From contig OZ020306.1 in NCBI GenBank assembly GCA_963971305.1, forward strand, positions 71,025,022 through 71,089,021: a stretch of DNA of 64,000 nt. The letters are read 5' to 3'. The notes beneath the pieces are model-generated. The model saw only the letters and a program-made list of their open reading frames with translations, was not told where the DNA came from and did no database searches. Position 1 is the stretch's first letter, and the number at the start of each line of letters is the position of its first letter. The DNA is from Arcuatula senhousia. Its lineage: Eukaryota; Mollusca; Bivalvia; Mytilida; Mytilidae. Positions 46,262 to 57,439 of this stretch are shown one piece after another. A program made the translations under genes and the position numbers.

Positions 46262-48460
46262 CCAGAGAAATTTGCAATGGTCCTGACTTGGTACAGGAAT
46301 TTCAAAAGTAATGGTGGGTTGAACCAGGTTTTATGGCACTAAACCTCCCTCTTCGATCTAGTAACACAAAACACAACATAGTAGTGAGACACAATAGAGA
46401 TAAAGAGGTGATCATCTCAGTACAACACACTGTCACAAACTAATTAAAACAATCACGAATCATTTCATCTGACATAATTTTGAATTTTGGTACCAGTGGC
46501 TGATATCGAAAGAAAATCTTTTTAAGAGACCGGATTAGAAGTATTTTTTCATAACCTTGGTCCAAAAGCCGATCACGGAGACAACGGTGTCGGGTTAAAA
46601 AATATGAAAAATTAGTACACGCCCTGGCATATCGAATAAGTTGGGAAATACACACCCCAGATGCTGGTGACGTGGGTATGTTACTTTCCAGGAAAGTTAA
46701 TTATTTGAAAATTAAAATAGTCTTATTTTCGTATATTTTTGTACTGAGATGACCACCCCAGTCAAATTCGAGATGCAAATCCAAGAAAGACGTTAAGCAA
46801 GTAGATTTGGTGGTTTCTTTAATCTCTAATCTGGAGGATAAATTGAAGGAATCCATCTAGCAAACGAAGCGTTGGTGACAAAGAGGACATCACCAAGAAA
46901 GTGAGATTAAAGGATCTAGCTTCTTTCATATTCTTGTTTTAACGAGTCGCTGAAGAAATTCATCTCATAATAATATAAAACAATTCGGCGAGAAGAGCCA
47001 ACTTGTTGATAAAAATCTCTCTTCCAAATGTGACCAATATGTTGTCAATAAGGAAATTAAGCATTTTGCAAACTTTATCCATGGTGTAACATGTCTTATC
47101 TTTATAAGATGCACCAGTGGAGGCATTACCATCAATGCCTAGTTCAATACCAATGGAGCATTAGAGTGTCAACAGTCCAAAAGGGCAACGACAAATTCTG
47201 TAAACATGAACAAGAACAGCACGAGGCAACGATTCAAGTTCAGGTTCTTGGTCCACTTCCCTCTTTATCCAAGCTCTGGCATAGTCCTCCTCAGCGTCCA
47301 TGATGACCTTAAAGTTATGGTTCCAATTTATACGTTGTGCTTCTCAGAATTTAGGTCCATGAGAAATCACCTTGCGTAATAAATCATTTTGAATTATCTT
47401 TAGATCACCCGTGATAACATGACCAGATGGACCATAGATAAAAGGAGAAGTGGAACAGTTGAATGTCAGAGGGGACTTTAAGTAGTCTTCAATGTTTAGG
47501 TCTTGCAATGCCTTTCTGTAGTTGAAAATTTTACTGCTTATGGTCTTTGTATAGCGGTAGGAAACAATTGGTGTTGATTGATTCTTAAAATATATAAAAA
47601 ATAATATAACTTCATCGCGATTTAAAATGTTGCTGATGTAATGCGTCTATTTCATTATTATTAAATGGAATATGAAGAAAGTTTCTATCCTCAGTATGAA
47701 GAGGTTGCGTTCTTACAGGTTTAACCAGACAGAAGAGGGCCACGTGACAAATGATGCTCGAAAGTCTGTAAGAAGGGGAATATTACATCTGTACCTCCTT
47801 TTTATAACCATAGGTCACGTACTAGATCTTTTAGTTTCGTGACTTGTAATGAAAACAAAGTGGTATGAACATGATGGACACCCAAAGGTTGTTGTAGACT
47901 AATGAGCAAGTAATTAAACGTGTCTGATCGATATCTAGTGTCGGATTGACTAGCAGCAGATCTAGACTTCTTTCGTTTATAATCACGTTTATGTCTAGCA
48001 TTAGTTTCTAACAAGTTCATAACAATCATTTCACTACATTAAGGGCTAGATAGATTGCCTACTCCTTTTATACTATTATTACATCCATAAGGTATTGCAG
48101 TACCTAAAGTTTTAATCCAGTATTGCTATTGATTTCTACGGTGAGTTGTACTCAGAAGTGGACTATTAGTCTTGTCTTGTGATAAATCTTTCCGATTATA
48201 CGGACTTTCATGTTCAAGCATTGGTCATGGTGAGGTTAATTAAAGTGGTTATACAAAACCCGATTATCAGAATTTCTATTATCATATTTATGACCATTCA
48301 TGCGAGAACGCAACGAGTTTTTGGTTTCACCGACATACAATAGCCCACACAAAGTACATTCAATAACGTAAATGAAATTTTTGGTAGAACAGTCCAGAGG
48401 TTCGTGTAATATGGTTTGATACTTTTTCCTCAATTAAAAAGGAAAGGTGGACAAAGGATC
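46262..48460 (-). mobile_element. Penelope-like element, N-terminal GIY-YIG then RT (Naiad-type order), degenerate
   Basis: Reading 5'-3' on the minus strand: a GIY-YIG endonuclease block (about 48,433-48,236, IYVIECTLCGLLYVGET and LRSRMNGHK) comes first. Then YWIKTLGTAIPYGCNNSIKG (around 48,100) and an RT N-terminal block with SPFIYGPSGHVITGDL (about 47,440-47,390). The RT palm part VCKMLNFLIDNILVTFG (about 47,070) follows, then the C-terminal LIRYARACTNF block to a stop at 46,440 and the 3' UTR. Endonuclease before RT is the permuted order described for Naiad-type Penelope-like elements. Many stops and shifts occur, and an internal segment is replaced by the TTGTCGTTGCC repeat at 47,160-47,240. 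It is inactive. Confidence 0.8.
47158..47240 (-). repeat. TTGTCGTTGCC-type dispersed repeat inside the Penelope-like copy
   Basis: The reverse complement of GGGCAACGACAAATTCTGTA and AACAAGAACAGCACGAGG match the repeat at 46.05 kb. It interrupts the RT between its N-terminal block and palm. Confidence 0.6.
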
Positions 48461-48734
48461 CACGAAGTAAACACCATTTTCCCAAGAGACAAATGACTGA
48501 GGCTTTCACAGAGAAAACATGCATTATTTTTTTCACTTACAAAAATATGAGAATGTATGTTGTTTTAATGAATTGTTATCGTGATCAAAACGCATTATAT
48601 TTTGCATTATACAACTGTAGTGTCAGACAGCTTGACGACCAGGCGGAATTTAACTAGTTTTTTTTTCCATTTCTGTTTACAGTGATCGTTCAGAAATATT
48701 TATCGTGAGTTCATAAAAAATCAATTAACACCTC

Positions 48735-49300
48735 GATTTGCACCTCGAATTTGACCCAGGTGGTCATCTCAGTACAAAAATTTACGATAAACGAGACGAT
48801 TTTAATTTTCAAATTATTAATTTTCCTAATCTACAGAGCAATATACCTACTTCTCCTGCATACGGTGTTTATATTTCTCAACTTATTCGATATGCCAGAG
48901 CTTGCACACATTTCAGAGATTTTTTGATCAGACACCGGTTTCTTCGTGACCGACTTTTGAAGCAGGGCTATAAGAAAATACGTCTCATACGATCACTAAA
49001 AAAATTCTCTAATCGTTATCAGCCACTAGTAGAAAAGTTCAAAATTGAGTTAAAAGATATGATAGTTAATTGTTTTAATTAGTGTTTGACTGGTCTGCTG
49101 TACTGAGATGATCACCTCAATATCCCTATTGTGTCTCACAACTATGTTGTGTTCTATGGTCATTACCGGATCCTAAGATCGCATTGGATGAGGGAGGTTT
49201 GGCGCCATAAAACCTGGTTTAACCCACCACTTCTTTGGAAGTGCCTGTACCAAGTCAGGACCATTGCGATCTTTAATTCTTCTGGTTTTGTGTTTCTCTC
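48735..49300 (+). mobile_element. Penelope-like RT C-terminus with 3' UTR, plus strand
   Basis: It has an open frame of 114 codons ending at 49,082. It reads HLEFDPGGHLSTKIYDKRDD, then AYGVYISQLIRYARACTHF and RDRLLKQGYKK, the conserved C-terminal region of this RT group. The shared UTR with GGCGCCATAAAACCTGGTTT and CAGGACCATTGCGATC follows. It is 5' truncated and diverges from the minus-strand copy that ends at about 48,460. Confidence 0.8.
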
Positions 49301-49510
49301 AAATAAAAATTACAACAAAATTCCAGGCGAAAGCTTCTGTATTTTGTTCATTATAATTTTCATATCCTACATGTCCTTTTATGTTCGACTTATAAAACCT
49401 AATTCCAAGAAAATTCACAGTGTCACACTTTTTTTACATAACTATATATTATGGGTTAAGCCAATTTTACAGTGTCACACTATTCTATGTTACTATATAT
49501 ATTAAGGACT

Positions 49511-49712
49511 TGAAGATCGCAATGGAAGAGGGAGGTTTGGCGCCATAAAACCTGGTTTAACCCACCATTTCGTTTGAAATGCCTGTACCAAGTCAGGACC
49601 ATTGCGATCCACCAGTAGTCCGGTATGACTGATTCGTTTTTGTCATTTTCTCTGGACTATGAGATTGATCATTCAAGTTCGGTAGTTTTGTTATTACCTT
49701 TATTAACAGTAT
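49511..49712 (+). mobile_element. Solo Penelope-like 3' UTR segment and tail
   Basis: GATCGCAATGG (49,514) and CCATTGCGATC (ending 49,608) are exact reverse complements around GGCGCCATAAAACCTGG. A tail with GAGATTGATCATTCAAGTTC, GGTAGTTTTGTTATTACC and TTTATT follows, also seen at 23.2 and 55.2 kb. Confidence 0.65.
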
Positions 49713-49893
49713 ATATTACATAATTTGGTTTTTTTTACCTCGCAGCAGTGTTAAGGCAACATATAATAGGAAATCTGTAACTTTTTTACCACTCACGAGT
49801 TTTCGTTTATAATTTTAATAATACATTATATTTTTATTAAGTTTTTTGCTAAAGGGTTGTTATATGTTCTTAGAATCTCCCAACGTCATTTTT

Positions 49894-49909
49894 CTGATCA
49901 CGTGATCAG
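49894..49909. repeat. 16 bp perfect palindrome CTGATCACGTGATCAG
   Basis: It is self-complementary and centred on CACGTG (an E-box core). It lies just left of the foldback at 49.97-50.26 kb. Confidence 0.9.
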
Positions 49910-49965
49910 GCATGTGCACGATGTGACCTAAAACCAAAAACGGCCCTAAAAATTTTAAAATAATC

Positions 49966-50262
49966 AAAAGTGCAAGCTGTAGCACTTGCTCGATCGAACC
50001 CAAAAAAATCTCACACATTCTATAGCTATTCGGCTATATGAAAAGTGCTGCACTTTCGTTTAAATCTTTGATTTTGATTTTTTTAAAATATTTTTCTACA
50101 TCGTGTACGATATATTCATCAAATACCGACCGAGAAATCAAAATTATTTCAAAATACTTGCGATTCATACGAAAGTGCAGCACTTTCCAATACCCCAAAA
50201 CATCCAAGAAAGTGATGTTAAAATATCTTTTTGATCGGAGTTGATTTACAGCTTGCACTTTT
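49966..50262. mobile_element. Nested inverted repeat / foldback element
   Basis: AAAAGTGCAAGCTGTA (49,967) pairs with TACAGCTTGCACTTTT (about 50,246-50,261). Inside it, AAAGTGCTGCACTTTCG (about 50,042) pairs with CGAAAGTGCAGCACTTT (about 50,170). A 94-codon minus-strand frame crosses it but has no support as a gene. Confidence 0.7.
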
Positions 50263-50339
50263 TCAAAAACTTCGATACGTGTCAAAATTTTGCCATTTTT
50301 CTTCGGTTCTAAGCGCACAAAAGATTCATGACGTCATAG

Positions 50340-51530
50340 TATTTAGATCAATAACGGGCACCGCTACGGACTGTGAGTTACGATAAAAACAAATAAAATA
50401 TCCACAAAAAGTTAAAATACTACAAATTTAGATGAATTATTGTAAAGTTCTTTCGGTTTCTTCAATATTCCGTTAGTTTTCTTTCACTCTATCTATCCAT
50501 GGGCATATAACTGCAGAGGAGTTCGGGAGATAAATGAAAAAAGGGGGGTTGTTAATATAAATAAAAACAGTATATTTAAAGTGATGCAACAATTCTTTGA
50601 CAATTGACCATGGAAGTATATTCATTTCAATGTCTCAGTAGTCAATTAGTGCTTTTATTTCGTGACCACAGTTTATTAAAATTATTTTACCCTGTAGGAA
50701 AAATGGAAAAATTGTAAAAAAAAAATGTATCCCCCAAAACAATGTGAATCTTAGGTTTATTTTAAAAATCTTCCTAAGGGTACAGTCTTTTAAATGTGTA
50801 AAAAGGTAAGAAAATTAAGTTACATTAGAGTTTTTGTTTGTTATAAATAAATATTTGTTGTGCAATATTTAAAAATTGTTTATTTTCCAACTCAAAATCT
50901 ATACTGTGGATTAGTTATTTTAAAATCAGAGAGCAAATACATGTTACAATGGTTACAGGTCATAAAAATGACTGAAGAAAATATAGTAAAATTTATTGAA
51001 CTATGAACATGAATTTATTGGAATTTTCCAAGGCAAAACTCATTCAAAATATTATATGTGGTTAGTAAGATTTGAAAAACTAATATATACGCATGTTTTT
51101 ATAAAAGTACAACTCCATTGAACTCAAGGGTGTCTGTTGTAAAATCTACAAGTGACAATTATTTTGATTCACATTTTCATTTGTTTCTGTTTGAAATGCA
51201 GTTTAAGCTTGCTTAAAATGTACATTGATTCTCTAATCTATTTATATCATATAATAGTTTTAAACTCCTCAAAATTTATAGAATCAATTACATATGATTG
51301 TGTATGTCAATATGTGTAACCAATGGATTCGGAAATGGTAAAAGGCTTATTTCCCTCAATATGGTTACATGTAGGTCTGTTTGTTTGGTTAAAATTTATT
51401 AGAGATAAAAAAATATATATATACATTTTTTGTACTTCTGTGATTTTGTTTGATAAGTTTATTTTGTGTGAAAAATTTTGCAAAATTTCTCTGGTACATA
51501 CTAAGTAATCATAATGAATAGGTATCTGCC
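50340..51530. other. Intergenic, nothing recognised
   Basis: AT-rich, with short A/T runs. No repeat or exon could be supported. Confidence 0.4.
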
Positions 51531-51534
51531 TTGA

Positions 51535-51605
51535 TTTGTCTTTTCTTCTTGGAGATATGAGGTTTGTCATCACAGTTTTGTAGTTTTGTTATTACCTTTG
51601 TTTCC
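51535..51605 (+). repeat. Partial GTTTTGTTATTACC tail repeat
   Basis: It contains TTTGTAGTTTTGTTATTACC and TTTG, the tail word of the elements at 23.2, 49.7 and 55.2 kb. A related GAGATTGATCATCC piece lies at 51,896-51,912. Confidence 0.45.
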
Positions 51606-51929
51606 AAACATTTTATCAATTTCATTCTCATATAAATCTGACAGTGGACCAAAAGACAAAAATATCTGGACATTGTGTTAAAAACAATGTATTAATAATC
51701 AGATAATATCAGTCAGAGGCTTATCAATAATCCATTTGTAATTAATGACATACATGCATGTGAAGCTATTAATTGTTGCAGACAATCCCAAATTTATACA
51801 TTATTCACATCACAGTGAAAAGTATACATGACTGGTTAAGTCTACATTACTACACTTCTTTCTACTAGTTTGGTATAGTTTTCTTGGGACATTTTGAGAT
51901 TGATCATCCCTGTTTAGTGTGAAATGTAT

Positions 51930-54160
51930 ATAAATCCTATTCATCTAAAACAACAAATCCACATACATGTTTGTACACGTACATTTTGTACAACATACCG
52001 GTATGAATTTAATTTTATTTCCTGTTTTGTTTAACTTAGTCTAGAAGCTCCAATCTTACCGTAATAGTTGCAGAGAGGACACAAATACCATATATCAATG
52101 CATATATTGTAATCATCAGAACATGTTTGTTAGATACTAAGTTTTATGTGCAAAAAGTGTACACAACCATATTTCCTTCTTCAATCAACTGCAGTTCAAA
52201 ATTCAACACTTGCTATTTTGCAATATTTAATACAGCCAATAAACAGTTTCCCCGATTTCTTTTTTTTCAAAGGAAGTTTCATGAAGTATAATACATGTAG
52301 GAACATTTCTATTGATTGAATGATTTTATGTCAATTGGCATTATATTGGGGTCACTGCATAAGCTCTATTCCCTATTAAACCACAATTCTGGTTTTGAGT
52401 GCAATCCTAAGGGGGGTGAGAAATAGACTTTTTCATACAAAACGTCAACTTTAATAGTCACAGTTGAATCAAAACACAGAGTTTGTTAGTTTTCAAAAGG
52501 GGTTGCGATCGCACCCCCCTGTGTACGGGCCTGAAATGATCTTTGTTGGTTGTCTGAGTGCCCAACAGTGCAATAAAAGTTATGCTCTAGAAACCCATTT
52601 TCAACCAAATGGTTAACTGAAATATAACCCTTATACGCATGAATGTAGATTCATCTTCCACACCAAGCTTAGATGTGTGAAAGTTTCATGAAATTATTAG
52701 AAAGGCCATGGAGGAATTCAAAAAGTGTCATGTCGGCGATGTCTTACTTCTGAAACAATTTTTTTCTGTAATACAGAATGCTGATTCTCGCCGTCCCTTG
52801 CAATCCAGTTTTCATATCATGAAATAAACAAAGAAAATTGATTATATATTTTACTTTTATCTGAAAAACAATATCATGTACAATGACAGCTCCTTTGCTC
52901 CTTGAATGATGCAGCCTGAAGAGTTCATATTACAATGTATATCCATTCTGTATGATGTTTGTAATTTCTATGTTTGATATTACATTATGCACATGCACCA
53001 AAATGTTGCTCCTTAATCTATTGCAATCAGTTGAATGTTTGCAAAGTCGCCAGGTGTCCTTTTCATTTTATGAGCAAAAACATCATGCCTGTCTGTATCT
53101 GTTAAAAGCCAATAAATCTGTAAAGATAAAAGAATTTATTTCTTGAATACTGTACAAATGCAGTATGCATAAAGCAAAGGATCGAGTATCAATGAGGGTA
53201 GTAAAGGGGGGTACTGTGCAAGGTGAAACGGCAAATAAAAAGTGGCTTTCACGATGAACGGAAAATAATTCTTGCTGATCTTGATGCAAGATAAATAAAG
53301 AAACAAAATATTATTCGTTAATGAAGGAAAATCCCTGAATTTCGCTTTGTTTTTGACAGCTTTGACAGGTTTGTGTTCTTGAAACAGTACAACACTGCAA
53401 GGAGAAGGCAAAAATTGAGAAGTCCTCAAATTTTATGATTTCTTGGTGAACAATATTTTGTAAAGTATAGAAACACGAAAAATAAATTAAGGTGAACACC
53501 ATGAATGATGAGTCCCCATATGCACGGCTGAACAAGAAATAAAAAATTCAGAAATCGATGAATGGAAAGTAAAAAATGTCGAACACGGTGCACGAAAAAA
53601 ACCTTTACCATCCTCATCAATGGGGCAAGTTGATTACATGTAAGTCCCATAACTCCTATAAAATTTGTCCAATCAAAGTGACAATGCAATATGATCAACT
53701 ACAATCATACAAAATTTCATCATTATCGGTTGAGTGGTCTCAGAGGAGTTCACAGTAAGGGGGGACGGAGACCATTACCATTTAATAGCAATTGGATAAC
53801 TAAAACTCAAGTTGAAACACTTAAGTTAACAGACACCGATGACAACCACAGCATCATACAATAATATGTCCATAAAAATATGCGGTCGTATATAAAAATC
53901 TGCTGTCGGTTTTGAGTTATTAGAAAAAAACTTATGTTCTATTTTTAGCCATGGCAGCCATGTTTTATGATGAATAAAAGATCCCAACATCAGTTTTATG
54001 CACCTAATGCTAATTAAAAACTGTACCAAGTTTGGTTTCAATTAGACTTATTATATGAAGGTTAATCCAGAAAAGCGCTTCACACGCAGCGAAATTTTGC
54101 ATTGTACATTTATCAAAATCATTTTAATATGTGGATCGTGTCTTTCTGGCACATATTCCA
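51930..54160. other. Intergenic, no gene recognised
   Basis: Scattered TACATG words are present, along with a repeat-like stretch at 53,640-53,770 (CATACAAAATTTCATC, then AGGGGGGACGGAG) of the type found as units in mollusc dispersed repeats. Several short open frames lack splice or codon support. Confidence 0.4.
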
Positions 54161-54234
54161 TATTCTTTCATATTTAATATTATGGTTTCAGAGGAGTCAA
54201 CATTTGAACAAACAAGGGGTTGCACTAAGTCGTG

Positions 54235-54752
54235 CTAAGCATACCCCCACTCGACCATTCAGAAAACAGGAAGTAGATGACCAACTGACCTGGAAAGGGG
54301 AAGCACGATACAACTCATCATACTAAAGCTGTATACCAAATTTGAAATCAATCCCTTCTGTAGAAGCCGAGAAATCTGTTACGAAAAATTCTAAGTTGGC
54401 TCGGAAAACAGGAAGTAGATGATGGACTGACCTGGAAAGGGTAGGCACGGTATAACTAATCATGCTGAAGCTGTGTATCAAATTTGCAACCAATCCATCC
54501 AGTAGAAGCCAAGAAATCTGTTACAAGAAATTTCACATTTCAAATTTTTTACCTAAAAAGTCTAAGTCTGCTCGGGAAACAGGAAGTAGATAATTGATTG
54601 ACCTGGAAAAGGGAGGTAAGGTGAAACTAATCATGCTAGAGCTGTGTACCAAATTTGAAACCAATCCATCCAGTAGAAGCAGAGAAATTGAACTGGACGG
54701 ACAGACGGACAAGGTGATTGCAATATAGCCCCATCTCTTACGAGTGGGGGTA
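54235..54752. mobile_element. Element with ATACCCCCACTCG inverted ends and three internal repeats
   Basis: ATACCCCCACTCG (54,241-54,253) and CGAGTGGGGGTAT (ending about 54,751) are inverted copies. Between them, units containing ACAGGAAGTAGAT, GACCTGGAAA, GTA(C/T)CAAATTTG and CAATCCATCCAGTAGAAG recur at about 54,267, 54,409 and 54,580. The right end carries GGACGGACAGACGGACAAGG. It is non-coding. Confidence 0.75.
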
Positions 54753-55204
54753 TAATTTACAGAACACAGTCGCCATTGAAGTTATGACAATCGCTGACAT
54801 GACTCTTTGGGTCAGATGAGCTACATACATTGTACATGTACAAAATGTAAAATGTAGCAGTGTTATACTAGTTTATTTCTCAAAATAAGAGCCCCCATTG
54901 ATTAAATAAGGAAGTTGGGTGTCATATATTTTTTTGTTCTTTTCAGAAATCTTGTGTTTTTCTTTAATTACCTTGGAAGTCAATTGAATCAATGCCTCAT
55001 CTTAAAATGTACATATTGATGTCTTGGTCTGTAATAATCATTTTCACCACATATCTGAAAAATACAAAAAATATTAACATACATGTACATGTATGAAAAA
55101 TCCTTATCATTGTGAAGTACACAAAATGTAGCTATTCCAATTTGTCAGAGTTTTCCCGGGCAAATAGTCATGCTAGTCTCAAATACATTTTTGTACATGT
55201 AGGT

Positions 55205-55290
55205 ATTACTCTTTTTGTGTCTTGTCTCATAGACATTTGAGATTGATTCTCCAAGTTTGGTAATTTTGTTATTACCCTTTATTATTCACA
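55205..55290 (+). repeat. Tail repeat: CTCATAGACATTTGAGATTG...GTTATTACC
   Basis: It closely matches 23,215-23,275 and 49,650-49,705 (TTGTCTCATAGACATTTGAG, then CCAAGTTTGGTAATTTTG, then TTATTACC). It contains a small GGTAAT/ATTACC hairpin. Confidence 0.65.
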
Positions 55291-55629
55291 AGATTGAGCA
55301 TACCTAAGGCACTGAACAGTTCTACATACATGCATGGGGTGACTGGAATATTGAATAAAATTACTGAATAATACATGACGATGTACAAAATGATCAGACC
55401 CAGTTGCCTGTTGTGACCAGTCCTACATGTGTTCACCAGGCTTCCTTAATACGAGGCAGGATGTTAACATATACATGTACAGAGCACATACAGTATGAAG
55501 TCCCAAGCCAGAAGTTTTTATTAAAGTACTTGTTGTCTTTGTTATTTGCTCTCTGTCAATTAAGAAATGGGATGTTTTTAGGATTGCGATTTTGAATCAT
55601 AGGCATCATATTTAATCTACATGTAGATA

Positions 55630-55700
55630 TAGTGCCAAGCAGCAAGCAGCCACCACAGGTCATATTGAAGGCTGCTGGCAGTTTTCCATTGTAGATATTT
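55630..55700 (+). repeat. Short dispersed repeat (GCAAGCAGCCACC...)
   Basis: AGGTCATATTGAAGGCTGCT and GTTTTCCATTGTAGA match 43,150-43,200 and the reverse of 28,069-28,120. Confidence 0.55.
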
Positions 55701-55899
55701 TTAAATGCCATGTTAGAGTATACATGTTAACTACACTAATATTCCAATTGTTGTAAACTACAGGTTTAGAGTTCATATCTGCTCCCTGATATCAATGGAT
55801 ATCAACCATGACTTACTGACAGTGACTTATCGGTACATGTATTCTACATGTTATGCATACATGTCATAATAAAAAAAGTTAAAAACTAAAAGGACAAGA

Positions 55900-56462
55900 T
55901 AGGATAAGAAGACGAATTTGGCCCCCTAAATTGGTTAAATTTTCCAAAACCGGAATATTGAATTATAACGGTGTGATTTTGTGATTCAGAAGTTGTATTT
56001 TTTGGAACAAGCACAATTTTATTGAAAGTTTGACATATGGCGTAATTACGCATGTGCACAAAATGATAGAACTATGAAATGTAGCAAAATTGGCTTAAAA
56101 TTGTTAAAATGACTACTGTTTTTGTGAAATTTAAATATGAGCGGACCTGCGGCCCACAAAGATAATTTCTGGAAATATTAGTTGTTGTATGCCAATTCCA
56201 CAGTTAGAATATTTTTGTGGGCCGCTTGTCCGCTCATAGTTATTTTAGCCAAAAACATACAAAAATATACCAAATTTCGAGTATTTGTGAGAAAAAGTCA
56301 CTTTTTCCTCAAGTTTGATCGAATGCTAAAATCAGATTGGATCTATAATTTGTTTATCATTCAAATTTATCAACTTTTATTACTTAATATCATATAAATC
56401 AATTTTTGAGCATAAAATTTCACTTTTGAAAAGGGGGCCAAAAACAGCCCTTATCATACCTT
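55900..56462. mobile_element. Nested inverted-repeat element with GGCCCCCT ends
   Basis: The outer TTTGGCCCCCT (about 55,917) opposes AGGGGGCCAAA (about 56,433), flanked by GATAAG/CTTATC. An inner pair, ATGAGCGGACCTGCGGCCCA (56,138) and TGGGCCGCTTGTCCGCTCAT (ending about 56,239), has two central mismatches. It is non-coding and likely non-autonomous. Confidence 0.65.
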
Positions 56463-56464
56463 CT

Positions 56465-57434
56465 CCTTTATTCTTATTTCTTTATCATGATTATCTTCTT
56501 ATTAAACATGCACTGTACATGTCACAGTATGTTTGTTATTATAGAACAAAAGTTATCTAGCACAAAGTTTTGCTAATACAATTTCATTCCAGTGTATGTA
56601 AATACACCCTCCTACAGTTTGTCATTTTGTGATTCATGAAGACCATTTTGTACTAAATATGATTATATAAACCTGAGTCCACAACATTCCAGTGAGAAGT
56701 ACATGTGCAATCTGGTTTTTAATCATAATATAATGGAAAGGGAGCATACATTTGTGTTCATTTTTGTACATGTACTTTCAAAATAGATTGAGCAACCATT
56801 TGATCATTTTTTAGCGGGTGGGTGGAATCTAAAATAAAAGGACAGTGCCTTGACAGGATTGTTGAAAAATTCATTGATTTTTTTTACTGTGTTCGCCAGC
56901 ACACACAAAATATATCCAGCATTGTCCAGGCTCAGATTTTTAGAAAAATAAAAAAGTATTATACATGTACATGTAATATAAATACATGTATCTATCGCCC
57001 CTTTTTAATCAAATGTTCACTCCCTAAGAGCTTTTTTACAATCTGACATAGTAAACATGGTAATCATTTGATTTGACTACTCGCATGCATATACCTGACA
57101 TAAAAAGTTATACTTGTTATATTCTATAAAAACATGAAAAATGAACTCATTCATTTACAGTCAGTTTAGGTTTTATTATTATATAATAAAATCTTTGTAA
57201 ATAATTCACTCTTATATGACAATAAAAAAAAAATTTCAGGCTTATTTTTTAGTAAAATAAACTGAATATCATTATATATTAACTAAAAAATAAGGAATGA
57301 TTTACAAATTGATTTGACATATCAGTCAAGAATCAACTTTCCATCTTCATGATCTTGTTTGCTTAAAGAATTAAGTTCCATCACAGTGATTCAACATTGC
57401 ACATTTCTGATTCGATGAATAGGAACAGATCGTA
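56465..57434. other. Intergenic, nothing recognised
   Basis: This is AT-rich DNA with TACATGTACATGTA runs at 56,962-56,975. No exon was supported. Confidence 0.4.
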
Positions 57435-57439
57435 CCCTC

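Noticed and set aside
50034..50318. 94-codon minus-strand open frame
   Set aside because: It spans a nested inverted repeat and has no splice or homology support. The foldback explains the sequence better.
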